Positions 50,501 through 57,949 of a stretch of 64,000 nucleotides of DNA are shown one piece after another. The notes beneath the pieces were generated by a model that ran no database searches, was not told the DNA's origin, and saw only the letters and a program-made list of their open reading frames with translations. Both the position numbers and the translations under genes were made by a program. The DNA is taken from NCBI GenBank assembly GCA_030248225.1, contig JASANE010005196.1, positions 1-64,000 of the forward strand, given 5' to 3'. Position 1 is the stretch's first letter; each line of letters begins with the position of its first letter. The stretch is from Trileptium ribeirensis. Lineage: Eukaryota; Nematoda; Enoplea; Enoplida; Thoracostomopsidae.

Positions 50501-53284
50501 ATTTGGGGATTTGGTAGTTCCGTAACGAAAAACTGGCGTAGTTTGGCCTGGCATAAATAATTTGGCCTAGTTTTTATGAATATAATATTGGCCTAGAAAA
50601 GTACCTGGGGAACATACATACCGATGGCCCTTCGTAGAAAAGCCAGACAAGTTAAATAACCATATAAACCCATCGTTCAATCATGAAGCAAAAAGCTTCT
50701 ATAGTAAAAATTTTGAAAATTTTAGTTTTATGGTGTTTGATAGCTTGCACACAGCTGCTTCGCCAAAACTACTATATTTTAATGTTATAGCCATCGGCGA
50801 GTTGATTTTGCAGTTGATCATTGTCCAGTTTGTTTTGCATGAGGCTTGATAAGAAGAGATACTTAAAATGTCAGTAGGTTCCAAACGGTCAAAATCGTAA
50901 AGTGTCCGTTTCGTCTCTCATTTATGCGAATATGGGCAGCCTGTGAGACTCAAATATGTTAGTTAGCGTTTCATTGACGGAATTTCATTTAAAAGAACAT
51001 ATATTTTTGTTCGTCTGCACTTGATTTTGATTGTGTATTAAATACGTGATTTTTATTAAATTCGAGTAATGTTTTAATATGATTACGAAAATTTCATAAT
51101 TCTGTACAAAATTTACATTTTAACTGTATTATCTTTCCCAAAATATCACATGAATGGGGCTGACACGTCAGAAGACGTTTTGATGAGTTGGGAGGATAAT
51201 AATTTTTATCACGCTCTTGCAGAACTTTACTATATTGTATGGTAAACCATGGTGTTTTTCTGTTTAATGACTCTCCAGGATTGTTCAATAACCTGTGTAA
51301 TATCCCAACTGACTGCTGCCTATTATTCCCGGATCCGATCACCGGTTCCGGAGATACCGTAAAACCATCGATTTCAAAATTTAGTCATTTTGTTTCGCTT
51401 TTTCTCTTTTTCCATTAAGCATTAACTTGCCAACCATATTGCCTGATGTTTCTAACTTTGGGACCAGTCTACATGTCTTGAGCCAGTGGCGCTGAGGCAC
51501 TTCGACGTTTATCGAAGTTCCGAGGTTTGACGATATTTTTGGCCAAAAAAACCGGTTAAATTTTGTTTTTCAGCAAAGAAGTCTGGGCCTAGATTTTTGG
51601 AGGTACACAAATATATTTTGCTTTTGATCTTAGGCTAGGTGGTTGTAATTTTAGCCGGAATGAGATATTTAGATCTAGTTTCTGGCCCTAATGTGTTAGT
51701 TGGGCGGCATTTGAACTACATTTTAACCAAATAGCGTGATGTTTAGTGGTCTGTTGGGTTCCACTAGCCCTCTAGCACGCGCCTCGGGACCTGTGAGGAT
51801 ACCCTAATTGCCACTCTGTGGTCATATCTAGGTATGTAGACTTGCTTTTAGGTCCTTTAAAAAGCAAAGTTGATCAAATTGTTCACTTTGACTTTGTGAG
51901 CACTGTCTCCAGTACCTAGCTACCTTCATATACCCCCAAAATCCAACTTGATCAAAGTGGGAACACTTGTGACTTTGTGAGGACTATTTCCAGTACCTAG
52001 CTACCTCGCTATACCACTAAAATAGGCTAAATCGTGTTTTAGGACGCCTGAATATTCGGTTTTTCGTATCTCACTCGTTCAAAATGGAATTTATTTTGTT
52101 AGAAAGCAAATTTGATTAAATTGCGCAAACTAATGACTTCGTGAACACTATTTCCAGTACCTAGCTACTGTCCTCTACACCTAAAATTGGGCTAATAGTG
52201 TTTCTGATGGTCCAAAAAATTTCGATTTTTCGTATCTGGCTCTCCGAAACTGTGAGTTAGGTCGGTTAAAAAGCAAAGTTGTTCAAATTGGGTACCCTAG
52301 TGACTTTGTGAGCACTATTTTCCTGCACCTAGCTACCAAAAGAAAATTCAGATGAGGCGTACAGCAGTTTTATCGGCCATCTTGTTCTAATATTTTAGTG
52401 AGTAAAAACAGCTTTATATGTCATATCTCAGTAAGTGAAATAACGAAGATCGTTGTTATTACTGAAAAAGCATTTTTCAGTTTGTAATAAACTTGCAAAA
52501 ATTGACCAAGGTAATACCTTGGGGAACCAGGTGTTCCTTTTTCCATTTCCCGTTTAGGGAATTTTTTAACTTGTAAAGCATTTTGTAGTAGTCGCGGAGC
52601 CAGGAGATTGGTTGATGTGGTTGGCGCTTTCCTTTTTCGGCCGGTCAAAGTACTAGCGCATGAACCTCGAGAATACCAAAATCGGCAATATTGACAGTCA
52701 TGGTTAGATTGACCTGATGCCAATATGTTCCAAATAACCCTAAGTTCTCCCTAATTTAGTCAATTGTCCCGAAATTTTCCGCCGTGTTAGGGACTGAGAG
52801 TACGGAGCCCTCGACCCACCTTTCAAACATCTTAGCTACGCCCATGGTGTCTAGTATTGTTTAGTATTGCTTTGCTGATAAAGGTGGATGTAAAACTAAA
52901 GAATATTTTCCCAAGTTTTTTGACCGCGGCAGTAAGCTTTTGCGCATATTATAACATTGTGTTCAATTTAGTGGTCATTCGCACAACGGCTGTCACACAC
53001 TTCATCAACCCAGAAATGTTTCTGAATACACAATATCGTCTTTTTCTTGGCGATACCGCAACAATCCTGCATTTTTGCTTGTTTCGTTTCACGTCCATGA
53101 AAGTACTAACAACGATGGACAATCCGTTACTCGTAGAATGCACTATGACGTCTCGAAATGTCTGCTCCCTCAAGAGTCCACGGTCATTCGCATATATGCA
53201 GGTGCATTTACGTGCCTTGTCATATATTGTTGCATTTTGGTTAGTTTCTACGTAGTTGGAGGAATTTGCAAAAAGAAACAATGA
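23786..53284 (+). CDS. MPPE1: MPPE1/PGAP5-like metallophosphoesterase, four exons
   Basis: Exons 23786-24110, 27943-28182, 47968-48319 and 52972-53284 join in phase to 409 codons; the human protein is about 396 residues. The start is set by an in-frame TGA six bases before the ATG. Residues 9-33 form an N-terminal membrane anchor. Metal-binding motifs are SDPHLLG (D62, H64), LGDIFDEG (D104), GNHD (142-145), H254 in LLLHFPLYRR, and GHSH (307-310). Residues 379-401 form a second membrane segment, and the end KKKQ fits a KKxx ER-retrieval signal. In mammals PGAP5 removes an ethanolamine-phosphate from GPI anchors and acts in ER exit; the same role is inferred here. All motifs are intact, so the gene is probably functional. 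The introns are 3.8, 19.8 and 4.7 kb and full of mobile elements. Confidence 0.93.
26260..26350 (-). mobile_element. hAT element end fragment
   Basis: Contains ggaaccggaacttcgattcc and ggggaaccggaattctgattactcctgc, a worn copy of the CCGGAA-rich right end of the 1.17-kb hAT family. Only about 90 bp remain and no second end or target duplication was found; orientation is uncertain. Confidence 0.5.
26690..26840 (+). repeat. interspersed repeat with CCGTCCGT core, copy 2
   Basis: Reads aagcgaagcgttcttgttttc ... tctgtccgtccgtccgttg ... gattttaaaaaac ... gaaaggcct, the same order as the inverse of 7555-7700. Shared sequence in two unrelated places shows a dispersed repeat family. Confidence 0.65.
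26930..27420. repeat. intronic tandem array with TTAGCTAATTA palindromes
   Basis: Two clear units about 150 bp apart share cactcggaggttttctatgt / gcgctcgggggttttcgatgt and then cgctg...gaatatg (27131 and 27281). A weaker unit begins near 26965. Between them are repeated self-complementary words such as ttagctaatta and gttaactagctaattag. It is a degenerate satellite-like array of about three units inside MPPE1 intron 1. Confidence 0.6.
27943..28182 (+). CDS. MPPE1: MPPE1 exon 2
   Basis: Follows the acceptor gtttaAG|GCTGG and ends gaaG|GTAAGT. It codes for the stretch from WWTIDRLEY through YVAVGNHDIGFHH to VLLNSMAFEG, including the GNHD metal ligands. The 240-nt length keeps the phase. A hAT element sits only 89 bp after its donor site. 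Confidence 0.92.
28272..29447 (-). mobile_element. non-autonomous hAT element, copy 2
   Basis: The 1176-bp copy starts cagggagtaaccggaa and ends ggttccggttattccctg, reversed relative to copy 1. A perfect 8-bp duplication, CTAGAAGC, lies at 28264-28271 and 29448-29455. It is very similar to copy 3 along its full length and somewhat less to copy 1. No transposase is present. Confidence 0.92.
29545..29720. repeat. AACGAACG-rich repeat, copy 1
   Basis: Contains aaataagtgcataaaaacgaacgtaaacg and aaacgaacgttgcaacg, rich in ACGTT/AACGT words. A homologous stretch lies at 49845-50000 with the same order of words. It is a small dispersed repeat; element ends are not clear. Confidence 0.55.
29860..30030. 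repeat. alternating inverted and direct repeats
   Basis: The unit atttgtgaatcttgtct ... atttgtagattaagcggtaatatc at 29861-29908 is followed by an inverted copy at 29931-29959 (ttaatctacaaat ... agacaagattcacaaa) and a second direct copy at 29979-30027. The first pair can form a long hairpin with two perfect segments of 13-16 bp. It could be a fold-back element with a duplicated arm. Confidence 0.75.
30031..31172. other. no recognised gene; small homology to repeat R
   Basis: Bases 30070-30110 (ccaggtccggtatttgtgacgg ... ggttccgggtgtaac) resemble 37845-37885 inside repeat R_A, so R contains a dispersed component. A direct repeat acgatgtagattaatccagg / acgtgatagattaatcctgg lies at 30140-30210. 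A frame at 30596-30946 is hydrophobic but has no known motif. Confidence 0.4.
31173..33427. repeat. chain of short perfect hairpins
   Basis: Perfect stems with short loops follow one another: 31178-31184/31193-31199, 31344-31349/31356-31361, 31374-31382/31389-31397, 31445-31456/31472-31483 (12 bp), 31501-31509 with its partner near 31536, 32068-32074/32086-32092, 32439-32446/32451-32458, 32559-32566/32570-32577, 32988-32995/33004-33011, 33008-33016/33022-33030, 33143-33148/33155-33160, and a wide pair 33292-33300/33419-33427. No coding sequence is recognised in between. The stems differ in sequence, so they are not copies of one hairpin. Confidence 0.65.
33431..37351. other. about 3.9 kb without recognisable features
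   Basis: Only short frames without known motifs. A short self-complementary word group cgtacgtatgtatgtacg lies at 35459-35476, and CAGCTG occurs as two arms near 35937 and 35960. It may be old retroelement sequence, but no homology to other parts of the window was noticed. Confidence 0.4.
37352..38610. repeat. direct repeat R_A, left of transposon E
   Basis: Begins with aaatgac, then ctcttaatgttaaattag, and ends gtgtgaattttt. It is nearly identical to R_B (44151-46572) once the hAT insertion in R_B is removed. It contains an (AT)n tract (37697-37747), CCGG-rich words (gtgcggcaccgggg), and no convincing gene; an 88-residue minus-strand frame is kept in both copies only because the DNA is. Its right end touches the left inverted repeat of E. 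Confidence 0.9.
37697..37747. repeat. (AT)n microsatellite
   Basis: About 50 bp of pure AT dinucleotide. The matching tract in R_B is the place where hAT copy 3 inserted, so this is the empty-site version. Confidence 0.9.
38611..38636. repeat. left terminal inverted repeat of E
   Basis: Catttcacgctacgatgacg and the following bases; the partner at the right end differs at three places in the inner third. The first TIR base may be the T at 38610. Confidence 0.8.
39164..39169 (-). terminator. possible poly(A) signal of E transposase
   Basis: AATAAA on the minus strand about 370 bases after the stop codon, between two poly-G motifs. It is a candidate only. Confidence 0.3.
39539..42468 (-). pseudogene. 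E transposase exon 3, with a -1 frameshift
   Basis: Follows ttatttatAG|GGAAAGC and starts GKLVKHQKATGNQQHSSAAD, in frame with exon 2. One frame runs 42468-41032 and the second 41122-39539, overlapping 91 bp. Family pattern is kept if the reader slips back one base in the T run near 41070, from PEETPQCF into LRQCDHCRYTD. The site is not a canonical X-XXY-YYZ slippery heptamer, so a one-base mutation is likelier than programmed shifting. Confidence 0.7.
39539..43079 (-). CDS. transposase-like gene of E, three exons, one frameshift
   Basis: Exons 43079-42928, 42775-42604 and 42468-39539 join in phase (152 + 172 nt = 108 codons, then exon 3). The product would be about 1085 residues: acidic serine-rich start, a basic segment, nine SSGSGAVA repeats, a coiled coil (SLRQQMAQLKQQLKAAN), a domain with FEKFASEYPDVKIGYTSF, LRPKH and CRCIYHEN, a QCDHC cluster, then a DDE-like region: IQADYAQNY, VYLSDGSAAQFKNYKN and WHFFATSHGKGPCDGLGAAV. 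A Tudor/chromo-like end follows (WYVATVLSES). These motifs recur in many uncharacterised animal proteins; D residues in QADY and LSDG may be catalytic. The superfamily name is not certain; Sola-like is one thought. One frameshift near 41070 breaks exon 3. Confidence 0.75.
42150..42373 (-). repeat. nine in-frame 24-bp repeats (SSGSGAVA)
   Basis: Nine copies of gccactgccccgctaccagacgac in tandem, with one variant (gctaacag, giving V for G). They code for a flexible SSGSGAVA linker in the E transposase. The near-identity shows recent expansion. Confidence 0.95.
42604..42775 (-). CDS. E transposase exon 2
   Basis: Acceptor ttctgCAG... (TGCAG|AAAGCGG) and donor AAGCAG|GTGAGG. It codes for KRISGEKLEQWKESEHIREV and RREQGRLKYARRMAKQ, a highly charged helical segment. 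Only the frame that continues exon 1 is open, which supports the splice model. Confidence 0.75.
42928..43079 (-). CDS. E transposase exon 1
   Basis: Starts MSSDDSDYRPQQSSEDEP and ends RPAAKKLHYG, with the donor GG|GTGAGA at 42927. It gives an acidic, probably disordered start followed by a basic patch that could be a nuclear signal. It ends in phase 2. Confidence 0.7.
44131..44156. repeat. right terminal inverted repeat of E
   Basis: Ends ttatcgtagcgtgaaatga. The last bases AAATGA are shared with the start of both R repeats (37352 and 44151), so the border can be placed only within 7 bp. A reversed poly-G motif (44114-44131) lies just inside. Confidence 0.8.
44151..46572. repeat. direct repeat R_B, right of transposon E
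   Basis: Second copy of R, starting aaatgac right at the end of E and ending gtgtgaattttt at 46572. It differs from R_A by scattered single bases (for example gattgg against gactgg) and by an inserted hAT element. Sequence past 46572 (attaaactggatc) is unrelated to that past 38610. Confidence 0.9.
44535..45708 (-). mobile_element. non-autonomous hAT element, copy 3, inside R_B
   Basis: The 1174-bp copy runs from cagggagtaaccggaattcc to ggttccggttattccctg, inserted in the (AT)n tract of R_B with flanking atatatat on both sides (44527-44534, 45709-45716). R_A keeps the uninterrupted tract. It inserted after R was duplicated, or in only one copy. It is nearly identical to copy 2 and in the same orientation. 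Confidence 0.92.
46573..47967. other. rest of intron 2 after R_B
   Basis: AT-rich and without a gene. It begins attaaactggatcaaata, which is partly repeated inverted at 46672-46695 (gatttgatttagtaaaccag). A short hAT derivative lies at 46817-47010. The words gtgggtttattgcaac near 47648 recur near 53586. Confidence 0.5.
46817..47010 (-). mobile_element. short hAT derivative, about 194 bp
   Basis: Both ends of the hAT family are present in worn form (cagagggtaactgcaattgc ... ggttccgtcttgttccctag) with the middle deleted. The flanks gtttcagg and ttctcagg agree at six of eight positions, as expected for an old 8-bp duplication. This is a MITE-sized product of the same family. Confidence 0.6.
47968..48319 (+). 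CDS. MPPE1: MPPE1 exon 3
   Basis: Follows aaatacAG|GTGACGG and ends ttcAA|GTACGT. It codes for GDGCDMCTKAEEDI, a serine-rich loop, the motif VAPVLLLHFPLYRRTDERC with metal-binding H254, and LSEEASKFLLDTIKPSAIF. The serine-rich middle is the least conserved part of the family. The 19.8-kb intron before it holds the E transposon. Confidence 0.92.
48880..49590 (+). mobile_element. old, diverged hAT family copy
   Basis: Bases 48930-49010 (aaaacagatgatggaagaaac ... aacttttatattcaagtttatg) follow the left part of copy 1, and 49495-49580 (aaattacggttccggcatgg ... ccgcaacc) follow the right end. The middle has diverged and is shorter. Terminal CAGGG and the duplication are lost. Confidence 0.6.
49845..50000. 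repeat. AACGAACG-rich repeat, copy 2
   Basis: Reads aaataagtgcataaaacgaacgcaaacg ... acgaacgaacgtaaacacaaacg ... aacgttgttgcgc, in the same order as 29545-29720. It directly follows a hAT remnant here and one at 29447, so the two repeats may travel close together. Confidence 0.55.
51865..52345. repeat. four-copy intronic repeat ending in acctagctacc
   Basis: Each unit has agcaaa(g)ttgatcaaattg, then gactttgtgagcactatttcc, then agtacctagctac. Ends are at about 51925, 52005, 52170 and 52336, so spacing is 80-165 bp. Some spacers share ttcggtttttcgtatct. It is a degenerate minisatellite in MPPE1 intron 3. Confidence 0.7.
52972..53284 (+). CDS. MPPE1: MPPE1 exon 4
   Basis: Follows caatttAG|TGGTC; the T completes the asparagine codon begun in exon 3. 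It codes for GHSHNGC (metal ligands), SSFSWRYRNNPAF, YDVSKCLLPQE, the C-terminal membrane segment and the KKKQ end, then TGA at 53282-53284. Family members usually have GHTH here; GHSH keeps both histidines. Confidence 0.93.
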
Positions 53285-53378
53285 AGCTTTATTGTCTCTT
53301 ATGGAATTGATATGATGCTCAACAACTGCGAATTTTTAGTTTGTATCTATCTGAATACCTTTTTATAAATATGTAGTC

Positions 53379-53384
53379 AATAAA
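53379..53384 (+). terminator. poly(A) signal of MPPE1
   Basis: AATAAA lies 95 bases after the stop codon in AT-rich sequence. It is the first canonical signal downstream and would give a very short 3' untranslated region. Confidence 0.65.
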
Positions 53385-53442
53385 TCAGGCTGTGAATAGC
53401 TGGTAGCAATTCGTAATATATTCGCATTAGTGTATTAATTAT

Positions 53443-53566
53443 TTGCGGACGGAAATGAAAGCAAATATTTCTCGAAAAATTAGCGAATAACAACGGAATA
53501 GTTGCTAATTTTTCGCGAATTTGTGGCAAACGATTCGCGAAAAATTTGCTTTTATTTCTATCCGTA
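53443..53566. mobile_element. 124-bp fold-back element after MPPE1
   Basis: The left arm ttgcggacggaaatgaaagc pairs with the inverse of gcttttatttctatccgtaa at the right, and an inner pair aaaattagc/gctaatttt closes a second stem. The outer match extends about 33 bp with mismatches. It is a candidate MITE, or a hairpin near the end of the MPPE1 transcript. No target duplication is clear. Confidence 0.6.
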
Positions 53567-53569
53567 AGT

Positions 53570-55560
53570 AGTAACAAGACTTATGTGGTGGGTTTATTGC
53601 AACTGGTGAATAAACGTTATTTTTAATTTCACGTAACTTTTTACATGCGGTTATTGTATAAGTAAATGTGCCTGCTTTGGTTAGTTGTCTATCTCAGATA
53701 GATGCTTATCGTGTTCTTTGTGTATAAAAGTGAATTAATATTGGTATTATGTTGGCCTCTCTATTCGATGAAAATTTTGTCAGCAGCATGAACTGGGATC
53801 CTTATTTTGTGGTGAAATGAATGCACCCCACAGTGTAACTGGAAACCCTAGAAAATTAAGTTTTAAAATTGACTGTTTTGCTTTTAAGTATTGAAATAAC
53901 ATAGCGGGGACCACCTACTGGTCATTTCACTGGGTACTGTAGTACTGCGTACGGCCCCTAAAGATTACTAGGGCCCTCATAACTTTCTAACGGTGGGGTA
54001 GATTTCAAAAAATTACACACTAATCCACTTGTCTCATCAAGCCGACTCGAATGGTACCCAACATGACCATATTCCTAAGAAAAAAAATTTTGGGTTCCCA
54101 AGGGGGGACCACTGGGACCTCAAAAAATCGAAAAAAATTTTTGTCAGGGATGTGGGTAAAATGGGTATTTTCTGAACCAGCTCATCGAGCTGAATCGATT
54201 GGTACCAAAATTTTATGTGTAACTTCAAAATTGACGAAATTCCAGCTGTGGGGGGATAACCGAAAAGACCCGGAATTTCAGCAACCACTGTAAGGTACAA
54301 AATATCGATTGGACTTTGTAAACCTGGAATGTCGTACGATCCTGACGTCAGGAAATGTCTGAACGATGGCAACAAATCTTTGACACACCTCTTTTACAAT
54401 ATCGGCGACACATATATATAAATAATATATATATATACTCCCTATTGTTATTGTTTCGTGTTAGAAACATCTCACATGTTTCTAATTCTCTCTAATTCTG
54501 TTCATCTTTGCTTCTTAAACTATATTTCTTTCAAATTTTTAAATTAACATAGTCTTAGTAATACAGTGTGTCTCATAAGTAATAATAAACGTTTAAGCTC
54601 CTATAGCAAAATGTCAACGTCGAATAGTGATTCTTATTTTGATTGCACTTAATACTAAAAACTTATCCATATAAATTTTGCACTGCGGACAGACGTCAAC
54701 CTGTTTTAATAATTTCCTTCAGTCTGAAACACAGAGATCGACAAGCTTTTTTGCCATTTCATGTACTAGACATGACGCTTCTTATCGAATAATGTTCTTC
54801 AGCTCGCTAAATGTGGCGTATCAGCATTCCTGTGGACACCCCAACAGCAAGAAATCGCTTGACGTTAAATAGTGGAAGCCAGCAGACCACTTAGTTCACA
54901 ATTAAATAGCGGAGCTGGCATATATAGTCAAATTTTGAGTAAAGCAGAATATTACTAGAAACTAAATTAGTCTAAAACAAAACAGTAGGATTACCTGTCT
55001 ATTGTATTTGGACGTTTTAGAGTCCTATACGTATCAGACACGCTATATTATGTTATCAGATATATACGTCTGCTGAGTACTCAGAAGAAAACAATGTATA
55101 CAAATCGACGGGTACTGCCTACATGAATCAATTAGTATATTTAATTTGCTGTACCATGTTAATATTTTGTAACCTTCATTGTACGATCACTGCTCAAACT
55201 TCTTAAATTTATTTATTTTGTAATAGCAACTACGTTGTTTAACGCGTGCTGACTGTTTCTTCAGAATCAACGTTTACTTTGCATTTAGCTGGAATTGCAA
55301 GGTGAATTTGAGGTGTTTTTGGTATAAACATATTGTTTTATTGAATAAAATTGTTTTAATTTTTTGGCTCCGCTAGTTAATGGGGGAACAACGGTGAGGT
55401 GGTGCACTAAGATAGTAAAAACAAATGCTTGACTGACTACATAAAACGTTAAACCCATGTCAACTTCAGGGGCTTCCGTTTTCCCGGCGAAGTATGTATT
55501 ACATTGATGTGTTTGTTTTCCGTTTTTGCAATTTCTCAAATTAACAAAATATGGGAGGGA
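53570..55560. other. intergenic, no recognised gene
   Basis: AT-rich. A degenerate direct repeat (tcatcaagccgactcgaatggtaccc at 54035 and tcatcgagctgaatcgattggtacc at 54183) is present. Short (TA) runs occur at 54410-54435. Nothing else is seen. Confidence 0.5.
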
Positions 55561-55569
55561 AGTCGGGTC

Positions 55570-56360
55570 AACGGGCATTCCTGGATCCCAACATTTCTCT
55601 TTCCAAGGTTTTCATTTCAGGAGCTTCCCGTTTCCCACAATTTTCTGTTTCCCCCTGTCATTTCCCGTCATTGCGTGTTGCCCCACTTCCCATCGTCTTC
55701 TCGTTTTCCTACTTTTGTGTTTCCCAGCATTTTGCCGTTTCGCAACTTTACATTCCCAGAATTTTCTAAGAACCTGTTTAACTACTTTCTGTTTTAAACA
55801 TTTTTCATTTCCTGCACTTATTTCAATATTTGTTGGCTTCCTGAGTAACAAGATTCGTGTTTTGGAAAGTTTCATAGTTTGCCGGTGCCTTGCTATCACG
55901 TTTCCATGTGTCGGGCTTCCTAACGTTTTCCAGTTTCGTGTTACCCATTTTCAAACACTGCCGTTTTCTAAGATTTCTGTAGCCCATTTCCTGTTTCCTT
56001 TTATTACTTCACCGTTTTTAAACATTTTCCAGCTTCTACATATAGCTGAATTCTTATATATACATATTTTACTGTTTTCCGAACGTGTTTCAGATTTCCC
56101 TCGTTCCTAAGCTCCCGATTTCCTAACTTTTCTGTTTCAAACATTTCTTTTCAGCGTTACCCAAGTAATTAGTTTTCCGTTTCCAAAAATTTTAATGTTT
56201 TTATTTCTCAGCATTTCCCATTTGCAGAATTTCCCGTTTTCAAACACTTCCGTTTCCAACGTTTGTGACTTTTATAGATTGTTGCTAGTTTTACGTTTCC
56301 TATTACCTTCACGTCTCACAATTATGCGTTTTGCAACATTTCACGTTTCCGTACATTGTA
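55570..56360. repeat. pyrimidine-rich degenerate minisatellite
   Basis: A strongly T/C-rich + strand with loose repetition, every 18-25 bases, of a unit like cgtttccnaacattttc (tttcccgtttcccacaattttc, gtttcccagcattttgc, ccatttgcagaatttcccg). Open frames here arise from the low-complexity composition and are not genes. Confidence 0.7.
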
Positions 56361-56433
56361 ACAGCCCGAATTTCACAGAATTCGTAAAACGCATACAACG
56401 CAACAAATTTCGTAGGGAACAAGAGAAGTGGAC

Positions 56434-56623
56434 GACCGGACACCGATGGAGTGTGACCTAAGTATAAGATGACCATTGTACAGTATTATTGTCATTGTTA
56501 TGAAATAAACAATTGTATATCGTTGTATTGTATTTGTAAGGTCACACTCCACTGCCCGAAGGTGCCCGGGGTGATTTTGGCACCGAAAACGAAAGACAAT
56601 GATAAAATTAGGGGTGTCCGGTC
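56434..56623. repeat. nested inverted repeats
   Basis: Gaccggacacc (56434-56444) is inverted at 56613-56623, and tggagtgtgacct (56447-56459) is inverted at 56539-56551. The two pairs nest around about 80 bp and could form a two-step stem. The right side carries about 55 bp of extra sequence. Confidence 0.75.
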
Positions 56624-56639
56624 GATCCTCGTGAAATAA

Positions 56640-57700
56640 ATTGATGCCGTACTGTGTATATAAAACGTTTTTCGTATTATATTATACATGATGTTGTAAT
56701 TGTGCGAAAAACGGGTGTGCGTTCGGAGAGGCCGGGGATCAACGGGTGTCATAGGCATTTTTCGTGATGCAAGAAAACTGGTCGCCCTGGGCCGATCCCA
56801 GCGCATACGCCGAAGAGTGGCGGGAATTTACTTGGTAGCTGCTGTGCCTATACTGTGCATTATGTATCTGTAAAATATGCAGTCAAGGATTGGCAGGACG
56901 AGTTTACATGTGCATTTGAACAAAATTTTCGGGTTGTAGGAAACAAATTTCGGGTAAGGCGCTATTTTGGGGTGTAACGATAAAAGTCGATTTTTGAGGC
57001 TTTTACTCAACCCTAGGGGAACGAGGGCGACTATATCTCTTAAAGAACTCTTTAGGCTTGTCAAATTGGCCTGGCGGGTCAAAAAAATTGGATCCCCTAA
57101 ATACTTACGGATCCCCGAACAGGCGCTTAAGCCTCCAATTTTCTAAGACCTAAAGGGTACCTAAAATACCCAAAAGTTCCTGATTTTGGAGCCCGGGACA
57201 CTTATTGGGTCCCACCCTAACCGTTCAGCTGAAGACCGGGCCCGCCCACACCCTCGGGTCCGCTCAGGATCCCCTAAACTCAAACGGGACATCAAAATTT
57301 GGAATATTCTCCTCCTAAAACGGCCTCTAACGGGCCTCTTATAGGAGCTACGTTAAATCTTAAATTTTCATCAGTAGCCGGCCTGCCAGGGCATGATTCT
57401 GGTCCTGCCCCCGGCCTACTGTTTTTAGATCACGAGATATCGGCAAAAATGTGCCGATATCCCTATGACCAAACGACTCTCTGAGCGCCGTTATATATTG
57501 CTCCAAAAAGTTTTGCCGCACCGACCAGTGGGCGGTTTTGTTTTCTTGGCGAGCCTCGGCCACGTGTCGCTGTTTTGATGTAGATGCCATAGCGAGGGCC
57601 GGCGACGAGATTGTTTTTGTGTATCCAGCCTACTAGAGCGTTACTGTTTGAACGTTGTTTTCTGCTTTGTTACGCCGCTTATATGGTGTACATATCTATG
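56640..57700. other. GC-richer intergenic sequence, no gene
   Basis: Composition changes to about half GC with many GGGCCC and GGATCCCC words (57070-57290). Only short frames without motifs are present. It may be the flank of the repeated units that follow. Confidence 0.4.
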
Positions 57701-57782
57701 TATGTATATGTTTTCGGGCATTTGAAAAGTCTGTCTATAAATATATGTATATGTTTTCGGGCATTTGAAGAGTCTATCACAG
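57700..57782. repeat. tandem duplication of about 44 bp
   Basis: Tatgtatatgttttcgggca followed by tttgaaaagtctgtct occurs twice in a row (57701 and 57745) with small changes. Confidence 0.85.
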
Positions 57783-57824
57783 GAATCAGCCAGAAAAGAA
57801 GAAGGGGTGGGGGCCTCGAGCGAG

Positions 57825-57832
57825 TATAAAAG
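57825..57832 (+). promoter_or_regulatory. TATA box, TATAAAAG
   Basis: A textbook TATAAAAG in a GC-richer setting (cgagTATAAAAGctgg). Transcription would start near 57857, ahead of the three tandem units. Such boxes are common in LTRs as well as in host genes. Confidence 0.5.
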
Positions 57833-57949
57833 CTGGCTACCCGTTAACAAAATGGGACCAGGCGAGTTTCTTACCCGTGGAAAGTATATAGTTGGTTTTG
57901 GCGGTTGTCGCCAATTTTGAAAAATTCGTTTCGTCTTTGTTTTTTTGGT

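Larger units (their letters stand above)
48320..52971. other. MPPE1 intron 3
   Basis: A 4.65-kb intron with a worn hAT copy, an AACGAACG repeat and a four-copy tandem repeat. The remaining parts (50010-51850) show no recognisable gene or element. Confidence 0.7.

Noticed and set aside
55526..56110. A 194-residue open frame
   Set aside because: It lies wholly in the pyrimidine-rich minisatellite; the F/P/S-rich product follows from the base composition.
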